This document shows positions 6,796 to 11,736 of a stretch of DNA of 11,736 bases, in pieces. Every line of letters starts with the position of its first letter. Position 1 is the stretch's first letter. Made by a program: the position numbers and the translations under genes. The notes beneath the pieces are model-generated. The model was not told the origin of the DNA. It saw only the letters and a list, made by a program, of their open reading frames with translations, and did no database searches. Origin of the DNA: an uncultured Desulfobacca sp. (GTDB lineage: Bacteria; Desulfobacterota; Desulfobaccia; Desulfobaccales; Desulfobaccaceae); assembly GCA_937958145.1 (NCBI GenBank), contig CALGOE010000068.1:1-11736 (forward strand). The letters are read 5' to 3'.

Positions 6796-6807
6796 TGCTC
6801 CTTTTTT

Positions 6808-6813
6808 AGTATA
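6808..6813 (-). promoter_or_regulatory. Candidate -10 box for the protease/glutaredoxin/FTR operon
   Basis: Read on the minus strand this is TATACT, five of six bases of the -10 consensus. A weak -35-like TGGAAT lies 17 bases further upstream. Transcription would begin near 6801, downstream of the ATG at 6819, which favours the shorter protease starts. Confidence 0.35.
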
Positions 6814-6877
6814 TGGCATATCGGTGAGTTATTCCAGAAAATTAAACCAACCGCGGCAACGATCGGGCGGCAGTCAA

Positions 6878-8077
6878 TCAACTCCGATAATCGGCATTGA
6901 TGTGGACGTATTCGGCGGTAAGATCGCAGGTCAGGTAATAGTCGGTGCCGTTGCCCAGATTCAGGTTGATATGGAGATCGAAGTTGCCGGTGGCCATAAG
7001 GGCCTGGGCGGCCTGTTCCGCCGCCGGACCGAGCCCCAGGCCTCCCTGAACGACCTGGTGGGGTCCGAAGGAGATGTCCACCTTCCGGGGATCCAGCCTG
7101 ATGCCGGCCCGGCCCAAGGCGGCCATGATCCGGCCCCAATTGGCGTCGTTGCCGGCCACGGCGGTTTTCACCAGAGGCGAAAGGGCCACGGTCCGGGCCG
7201 CGCGCAGGGCTTCCTGGGGAGTGGCGGCACCGGTGATCAGCACCTTAAACAGGTGCGCGGCTCCCTCCCCATCCCGCACGATCTGGGTCGCCAGGTCGGC
7301 CATGACGGTCTTGAGCAGGCCGGCAAAGGCCTGGCCGGCCGGAGAAGTCATATCGGTGATGGGCGGCAACCCGGCCGCGGCGCTGGCCAACACCAGGACG
7401 CAGTCATTGGTGCTGGTGTCGCCGTCCACGGTAATGCGATTGAAACTGGCCGCCAACCCCTGTTGCAGGGCTGCTTTCAGGGCCGGCGCCGTGATGGCCG
7501 CATCGGTCAGGAGGAAAACCAGCATGGTGGCCAGGTTGGGGTGGATCATGCCCGCCCCTTTGGCGATCCCGGCCACGGTGATGGGCCTCCCGTCAATTTC
7601 TTGGGTGACGGCAGCCATTTTGGGAAACGTATCGGTGGTCATGATGGCTGCGGCCACGTCCGAGAGGCCTTCCGGACGGAGCCGGTCTACCAAAGCGGGG
7701 ATGGCCGCCCGGAGCCGGTCCACGGGCAGAGGTTGGCCGATGACGCCGGTGGAGGCCGGAAGGACCAGGCCGGCGGCGATGCCCAATTGTGCGGCGACGT
7801 GGGCGCTACAGGCGTCGGCCGCGGCCAGACCGGCGTCGCCGGTACAGGCGTTGGCATTGCCGCTGTTGACCAAGATGGCCTGGGCCTGACCCCGGCGCAG
7901 CCGGCGTTGGCAGAGGATGACCGGCGCGGCTTTGACTTTATTGGTGGTAAAGACCCCGGCGGCGGTGGCCGGAGTATCGGCCACAATGAGGCCCAGATCA
8001 AGCCGGCCGGGTTTTTTGATGGCGGCTTCCACCGCCGCGGCCCGGAAACCGGGCACGGAGAGCTGAGAGATGGTCAT
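6878..8077 (-). CDS. argJ: Bifunctional ornithine acetyltransferase / N-acetylglutamate synthase ArgJ
   Basis: ArgJ moves the acetyl group from N-acetylornithine to glutamate in the cyclic arginine pathway; many forms also use acetyl-CoA to make N-acetylglutamate. The 399 residues from this ATG match the family in length and motifs: VPGFRAAAVEAAIKK at the N-terminus, NSGNANACTG (71-80), STGVIG (109-114), KGAGMIHPNLATML with the self-cleavage site between Ala183 and nucleophile Thr184, DGDTSTNDCVLVLAS, and the C-terminal NADYRS. Thr184 would start the beta chain after autoproteolysis. GGAAAGG lies eight bases before this ATG. The frame is open to another ATG at 8132-8134 that also has a good ribosome binding site, which would add 19 unconserved residues. 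No other arg gene is in the window. Whether the enzyme is mono- or bifunctional cannot be told from sequence. Confidence 0.95.
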   Translation of the reverse strand: MTISQLSVPGFRAAAVEAAIKKPGRLDLGLIVADTPATAAGVFTTNKVKAAPVILCQRRLRRGQAQAILVNSGNANACTGDAGLAAADACSAHVAAQLGIAAGLVLPASTGVIGQPLPVDRLRAAIPALVDRLRPEGLSDVAAAIMTTDTFPKMAAVTQEIDGRPITVAGIAKGAGMIHPNLATMLVFLLTDAAITAPALKAALQQGLAASFNRITVDGDTSTNDCVLVLASAAAGLPPITDMTSPAGQAFAGLLKTVMADLATQIVRDGEGAAHLFKVLITGAATPQEALRAARTVALSPLVKTAVAGNDANWGRIMAALGRAGIRLDPRKVDISFGPHQVVQGGLGLGPAAEQAAQALMATGNFDLHINLNLGNGTDYYLTCDLTAEYVHINADYRS

Positions 8078-8085
8078 GATTTGTA

Positions 8086-8148
8086 CCTTTCCGGTAGGGG
8101 CCGGGGGCTGATAAAAGTGCACACTAATGTCCATCCGGAATCTCTCCC
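8086..8148 (-). promoter_or_regulatory. Two in-frame ribosome binding sites for argJ
   Basis: GGAAAGG (8086-8092) ends eight bases before the ATG at 8077, and GGGAGA (8143-8148) ends eight bases before the in-frame ATG at 8134. Both look usable. The inner one starts where ArgJ homology starts and is preferred; the outer may make a 19-residue-longer form or be the true start. Confidence 0.5.
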
Positions 8149-8189
8149 GACGTTTTTCATTATGCCTCGAGCATGAACGCGGGATAGAT

Positions 8190-8217
8190 TTATCATGTTG
8201 ATAATATTAATTTAATA
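8190..8217. promoter_or_regulatory. Two abutting AT-rich palindromes upstream of argJ
   Basis: TTATCA-TGT-TGATAA (8190-8204) and TATTAA-T-TTAATA (8205-8217) are both perfect inverted repeats and touch each other without a gap. They lie 56 bases upstream of the outer argJ start and 113 upstream of the inner one, in an AT-rich island. They could be operators or part of the argJ promoter region. They do not match the E. coli ARG box pattern, so no regulator is named. Confidence 0.35.
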
Positions 8218-8256
8218 CCCCTCATCCAAACCCTCTCCCCGCAAGCGGGGCGAGGG
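8218..8256. repeat. Hairpin repeat of the dispersed CCCTC...GAGGG type
   Basis: CCCTC-T-CCCCGC (8231-8242) pairs with GCGGGG-C-GAGGG (8245-8256) around an AA loop with a single mismatch, preceded by CCCTCATCCAAA. This pattern resembles short hairpin repeats scattered between genes in many bacterial genomes. It stands alone here, about 70 bases past the sfsA stop on the minus strand, and could help end sfsA transcripts, although no T-run follows. Its repeat status in this genome cannot be shown from one copy. Confidence 0.5.
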
Positions 8257-8328
8257 ATTTAAGGACTTTCCGGATGAAGACCAGCTAAAGGGTATAATGT
8301 ATGGGCAAGCCGCTACCTGTCGTCTGAT

Positions 8329-9093
8329 TTAGCGACTTTTATTATGACTCCCGGCTGAGTTTAAGGCAACGGGGATTGTGCCGGCGAGAGAGATTTGGGG
8401 GGGCTCGATGACGGTGGTCAAGGCCAGAAGTTGTACACCGGCCTGGGCGGCCTGAACCAGCTCCTGGGCGTAGGCCGGGTCAACCTGGCCGGCCGGGGCC
8501 ATGAGCCGGGCGTCCTGACGCTGCACCACAAAAATATTCCAGGCGCGGTGTCCCTGTTGGACCAGGGCGGCGAGCTCCTGGAGGTGGCGGCGGCCCCGGC
8601 TGGTCACGCCGTCGGGAAAGAGGGCGATGCCGCCCTCCACCCAGGTGATGCTTTTCACTTCGATGAAGTGGAGCTGCCCGGCTTTCTCCACGACAAAATC
8701 CAGGCGGCCGCCGTGGGGCAGCGATACTTCCGGGCGCACCCGCAGAGGCGGCGCCAGACCCGGTAAACCCGGACCACGGAGGGCTGCAGCGATGAGCCGG
8801 TTGGGCGCGGTGGTATCCACCGACACCCAACCACCGTTCACCCGGCAGAAGCGCCAGGTGTAGGCGGTCTTGCGCCCCGGCCGGCCATCGGCGGTGAGGA
8901 CAATGTCCATGCCGGGAAACAGGCAACCGGTCAAGGCCCCGGAGTTGGGCACGTGCACCCAGGTGCGGCGGCCGTCGGGCAGGTCCACTTCGGCCAGGAA
9001 CCTTTTTTCCCGGCGGCGGAAGCGGGCGGGCACCAGGGGGGCGTCAAAACGGATGGCAGGCGGCAGGGGAGGGGTCAATGATACCGTTGTCAA
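8329..9093 (-). CDS. sfsA: SfsA family DNA/RNA nuclease
   Basis: SfsA was named as a sugar-fermentation stimulation protein in E. coli and is now annotated as a nuclease with a PD-(D/E)xK-like core. The 254 residues contain the family blocks: RRREKRFLAEV near the N-terminus, HVPNSGALTGCLFPG (47-61), GGRLDF with Asp132, FIEVKSITW with Glu145 and Lys147 (putative catalytic D...ExK), and ALFPDGVTSRGRRHLQEL (157-174). Length is slightly above the usual 230-240. The start is a TTG at 9091-9093; a second TTG five codons in is possible, no in-frame ATG precedes the conserved region, and a stop lies eight codons upstream. The ribosome binding site is weak. It may be cotranscribed with larC, which ends 117 bases upstream, or have its own promoter; none stands out. 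Confidence 0.92.
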   Translation of the reverse strand: MTTVSLTPPLPPAIRFDAPLVPARFRRREKRFLAEVDLPDGRRTWVHVPNSGALTGCLFPGMDIVLTADGRPGRKTAYTWRFCRVNGGWVSVDTTAPNRLIAAALRGPGLPGLAPPLRVRPEVSLPHGGRLDFVVEKAGQLHFIEVKSITWVEGGIALFPDGVTSRGRRHLQELAALVQQGHRAWNIFVVQRQDARLMAPAGQVDPAYAQELVQAAQAGVQLLALTTVIEPPQISLAGTIPVALNSAGSHNKSR

Positions 9094-9210
9094 TGATTCT
9101 TCGTCTCTGATCGGTGGTTAGTTGTGGCCAACGCCATGGGTCAGGTCATCTGATGAGAACCATGCCCCTGAGCTAGGCTCAATGATCCGGGCCGCCGGCA
9201 TCTTTTCGGC

Positions 9211-10407
9211 TTACGGCTCCTCGCCTGTGGTCTCCCGCACCAGCCGGTAAACTTCCAGCAGAGGCAGGTTATGCTCCCGGGCCAGGGCCCGGCAGGCCTC
9301 GTATTCGGGGAGGAGGCGCCGGCGGCCGCGGATGTCGGCGACTTTGACCTGGAGGGGGCCGTAGGGAGTGGCGATGGTCTCCTGCCAACGGTTGACGGCC
9401 ACCCGGTCCATTTCTTGCAAACGCACGCCCAGGGTGGTGGATTCCAGAAACAGGGTCTCTAAAACGGCTTCCCGGCAATATACCGGCGCTACGATGGTCA
9501 AGCCCACCCCAGGTCGGTTTTTTTTCATCTGGAGAGGTTGTAAGGCGACGTCCAGGGCGCCGGCCTGGAAGAGGGCAGCCATGAGGTGTTCGTACCATTC
9601 GGGCAGCATGTCGTCCAGGTGTGTTTCCAGGACCAGGACGCGTTCGGTGCGGCCCAGGGGCCGGGCAGGGCGCGCCAGGACCAGGCGCAGGAGGTTGGGT
9701 TGGGCGGGGAGGTCCAGATCGCCCGCTCCATACCCCACCGTTTCCACAGTACAGGGGGGCAGGGGGGAGAATTGGGCCGCCAGGCCGCGCAGGATGGCGG
9801 CGCCGGTGGGGGTGACCAGCTCCACGGGAATATCGGTGCCATAGACAGGCGCTCCGGCCAGGAGCAGGGCGGTGGCCGGGGCCGGGTTGGGGAGGAGGCC
9901 GTGGGCCGTGGCAATGGTACCCCGGCCCAGGGGCAGGGGTGAGGCATAAACCTGGGTGATGCCCAACAGGTGGCAGCCCCAGGCCGTACCCACCAGGTCC
10001 AGGATGGAGTCCACGGCCCCGACTTCGTGGAAATGCACCTCGTCTAGGGGGACACCGTGGACCTGGGCCTCGGCCTCGGCCAGCAGGCGGAACATGGTGC
10101 GGCTCAACTCCTGCACCCGGGGCGGCAGGGCAGCCTGATCCAGGAGCCGGACGATATCCCGGTAGGTGCGGGGGGGTTGAGGCGCCGTGAGGGTAAACTG
10201 CACTTTCAGGCCCCTGAGGGCATGTTTTTTGACCGGCACGGCGGTGGCTTGGTAGCCGGTGAGGTTGAGCTGGGCCAAACCCTGCCAGAGGCTCTCCGGG
10301 TCAAGACCAAGGTCCAGGAGGGCGCCCAGGGTCATATCGCCGCTCAGGCCGGAGAAACAGTCAAAATACAGGAGTCGGTCAGTCGTCGCTGCCGGTGTGG
10401 TCGACAT
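9211..10407 (-). CDS. larC: Nickel-pincer cofactor nickel insertase LarC
   Basis: LarC performs CTP-dependent nickel insertion into the pyridinium bis-thiocarboxylate mononucleotide, the last step of nickel-pincer nucleotide synthesis for lactate racemase and related enzymes. The 398 residues are a full-length former-DUF111 protein: YFDCFSGLSGDMTLGALLDLG near the N-terminus, DEVHFHEVGAVDSILDL (122-138), LVTPTGAAIL (197-206), ETHLDDMLPE (261-270) and MKKNRPG (294-300). In Lactobacillus plantarum the protein is split by a programmed frameshift (LarC1/LarC2); here it is one uninterrupted frame. GAGGTGG lies six bases before the ATG. The first 29 bases overlap the end of the upstream CNNM-type gene, so the two are probably translated together. 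larA, larB and larE are not in the window, so the client enzyme is unknown. Confidence 0.94.
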   Translation of the reverse strand: MSTTPAATTDRLLYFDCFSGLSGDMTLGALLDLGLDPESLWQGLAQLNLTGYQATAVPVKKHALRGLKVQFTLTAPQPPRTYRDIVRLLDQAALPPRVQELSRTMFRLLAEAEAQVHGVPLDEVHFHEVGAVDSILDLVGTAWGCHLLGITQVYASPLPLGRGTIATAHGLLPNPAPATALLLAGAPVYGTDIPVELVTPTGAAILRGLAAQFSPLPPCTVETVGYGAGDLDLPAQPNLLRLVLARPARPLGRTERVLVLETHLDDMLPEWYEHLMAALFQAGALDVALQPLQMKKNRPGVGLTIVAPVYCREAVLETLFLESTTLGVRLQEMDRVAVNRWQETIATPYGPLQVKVADIRGRRRLLPEYEACRALAREHNLPLLEVYRLVRETTGEEP

Positions 10408-11632
10408 GGACTTCCACCTCTTTTATGGCTCGCAGGTCGGCGTGGCGGATGATGAAGAGCAGGTTCCGAAAACGGATGTGTTCGCCGACCCGGGGAATAT
10501 CGCCTACCTGTTTGATAAGGAAACCACCCAGGGTGGTATAGCTGCCCGTGGGCAGATTCAGGTGGAGAATTTCGTTCAGGGCCTCGATCTCCATACGGGC
10601 GTTGACCAGATAGACGCCTTCCCGGAGTTGTTTATATTGATTGACTTCCCGGTCGAATTCGTCGGAGATTTCGCCCACCACCTCTTCCAGCAGGTCTTCC
10701 AGGGTAACAATGCCCACGGCGCCGCCGTATTCGTCGACGACGACGGCCAGGTGAATGCCCTGCTGCTGCATTTCCAGGAGGAGATGGTCGGCCCGTTTGG
10801 TTTCCGGGATGTAGCGGACCGGGTGGATGAATTTTTCAATGCTTTGGCTGACCTGCGGTTCGCCCAGCAGATCGAAGCTGTGCAGGACGCCGATAATGTT
10901 ATCGATGCGCCGGCGGTAGACCGGCAAGCGGGAGAAGCGGCTGCGGCGAAATTCGTCCAGGGCCTGGGAAACCAGGTAGGTTTCGGGCACGGCCACGACT
11001 TCGATGAGGGGGATCATGGCATCCCGGACCAGGGTTTGGCTGAAATGCAAGATGCGCTGGATGATCATGCGTTCTTCCGTTTCCAGGTCCACTTCGGCCC
11101 CGCCGGCCCTGACCACCAGTTGGAGCTCCTCCCGGGTGACGAAGGGGACCAGGCTGGTTCCCCGGGAACCGGTTAAACGGAGGGCCAGGCGGCTGAGCAA
11201 GGCAAAGATCCAGGTAACGGGGGCCAGGATCCAGGAGGCCAGCCAGACGACGAAGCTGACCCGGCGGGCGGTGCGGGTGGGGCGCAGCCGGCCGATGGAT
11301 TTGGGCAAAATCTCGGCAAAGAGGATGATGATGGGGGGGAGCAGGACCATGGCCGCCGCTTCCCCCTTGGGGCCGTAGAGATCGATCAGGAGGGCGGAGA
11401 TGAGGACGGTGTTCACCGTTTCGGCCAGGTTGGAGCCCAACAGGGTGGTGGCGAACAATTTTTCGGGAAAAAGGAGTAACCTGGCGGCCCAGTGGGCCCG
11501 CCGGTCGCCGTTGTCAGCCAGATGCTGCAGCTCCCGGTGGTCGGCCGAGACCAGGGCAATCTCGGAACAGGTGAAAAAACCCTCCAAGATCAAAAAGATC
11601 AGGAAGAGGAGGACATAAGCGACAAAAATCAT
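10379..11632 (-). CDS. CNNM/CorC-HlyC family membrane protein (DUF21-CBS-CorC_HlyC)
   Basis: This family includes cation transporters or regulators, often annotated as magnesium/cobalt efflux or hemolysin-like proteins. The 417 residues show an N-terminal DUF21/CNNM domain with about four hydrophobic segments (2-20, 62-86, 92-111, 125-149) and the conserved LFAEILPKSIG motif, then two CBS domains (about 203-260 and 265-325; DAMIPLIEVVAV and LAVVVDEYGGAVGIVTLEDLLEEVVGEI), and a C-terminal CorC_HlyC domain (about 335-412). It should sit in the inner membrane with the CBS part in the cytoplasm. The ATG overlaps the stop of the preceding gene (ATGA), with GGAAG four bases before it, and its own end overlaps larC by 29 bases. 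Which ion it handles cannot be read from sequence; the link to larC invites a guess at nickel or cobalt. Confidence 0.93.
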   Translation of the reverse strand: MIFVAYVLLFLIFLILEGFFTCSEIALVSADHRELQHLADNGDRRAHWAARLLLFPEKLFATTLLGSNLAETVNTVLISALLIDLYGPKGEAAAMVLLPPIIILFAEILPKSIGRLRPTRTARRVSFVVWLASWILAPVTWIFALLSRLALRLTGSRGTSLVPFVTREELQLVVRAGGAEVDLETEERMIIQRILHFSQTLVRDAMIPLIEVVAVPETYLVSQALDEFRRSRFSRLPVYRRRIDNIIGVLHSFDLLGEPQVSQSIEKFIHPVRYIPETKRADHLLLEMQQQGIHLAVVVDEYGGAVGIVTLEDLLEEVVGEISDEFDREVNQYKQLREGVYLVNARMEIEALNEILHLNLPTGSYTTLGGFLIKQVGDIPRVGEHIRFRNLLFIIRHADLRAIKEVEVHVDHTGSDD

Positions 11633-11736
11633 CGATCTTCCAGGGCAATGAGCAGTTCCAGGATGCGGGTGCCTTTCATGTGGACCACTTCAAACCTGAG
11701 GCCGTCAAAGGTGATGCTGTCGCCCTCCCGGGGGAG
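11629..11736 (-). CDS. C-terminal end of a second CNNM/CorC-type protein (5' end outside window)
   Basis: The minus-strand frame is open from the window edge and ends at a TGA at 11629-11631, giving the last 35 residues, LPREGDSITFDGLRFEVVHM and onwards to LLIALEDR. The PREGDSITFDGLRFEV pattern is the final beta hairpin of the CorC_HlyC domain, which usually ends CBS-containing CNNM proteins. The stop overlaps the start of the next gene (ATGA), so this is a tandem pair of related proteins translated in series. Only the tail is visible, so the membrane and CBS domains are assumed. Confidence 0.65.
   Translation of the reverse strand, partial: LPREGDSITFDGLRFEVVHMKGTRILELLIALEDR

Noticed and set aside
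6530..8176. Long plus-strand open frame (548 codons) across argJ
   Set aside because: It lies opposite argJ, whose protein matches its family throughout. The plus-strand product is rich in Gly, Arg, His and Gln, as expected from antisense of GC-rich coding DNA, and has no recognisable motif.
8293..8298. Plus-strand TATAAT near the sfsA stop
   Set aside because: It would read antisense into sfsA, and no plus-strand gene follows; probably chance.
10259..11176. Plus-strand open frame of 305 codons opposite larC and the CNNM-type gene
   Set aside because: It covers the well-conserved ends of two real minus-strand genes; the product has no family features.

Overview
Ordinary-looking, GC-rich bacterial chromosome with short, AT-rich intergenic patches, almost all coding on the minus strand. 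The gene set is hydrogenase maturation, an iron-sulfur disulfide reductase beside a glutaredoxin, a nickel-pincer cofactor gene, and a DegP-like protease fused to TPRs. This suggests an anaerobic, H2-using bacterium, most likely a sulfate-reducing or syntrophic member of the Desulfobacterota. That placement is an inference from protein style only; no rRNA or other marker is present.

Layout. (1) Positions 1-273 (+) hold the C-terminal tail of a BON-domain protein. (2) Positions 380-4139 (-) hold hypF, hypC and hypD, transcribed in that order; hypC and hypD overlap. (3) A 464-base intergenic region separates hypF from the divergent hypA (4604-4981, +). It carries a good sigma70-type promoter with an FNR-like inverted repeat, plus a second AT-rich palindrome. 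(4) Positions 5065 to about 6762 (-) hold a likely operon: exported trypsin-like protease with TPRs, then a small glutaredoxin, then the catalytic subunit of a ferredoxin:thioredoxin reductase. (5) Positions 6878-8077 (-) hold argJ (arginine biosynthesis). (6) Positions 8078-8328 are an intergenic stretch with two abutting AT-rich palindromes and a hairpin repeat of a dispersed-repeat type. (7) Positions 8329-9093 (-) hold sfsA. (8) Positions 9211-11736 (-) hold a tight operon: the tail of one CNNM/CorC-type membrane protein, a complete second one, and larC.

How the genes work together. HypF and HypC/HypD build and carry the Fe(CN)2CO group of [NiFe]-hydrogenases, and HypA helps deliver nickel. 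HypB, HypE and the hydrogenase itself are not in the window. LarC inserts nickel into the nickel-pincer cofactor, a separate nickel pathway, and its gene overlaps that of a CBS-domain membrane transporter-like protein. The glutaredoxin and FTR pair would move electrons from ferredoxin to thiols. I found no CRISPR array, insertion sequence, tRNA, rRNA or phage gene, and no convincing undescribed system. The points most worth checking are the FNR-like box before hypA, the altered third cysteine motif of the FTR subunit, the lengthened zinc loop of HypA, and the palindromes upstream of argJ.
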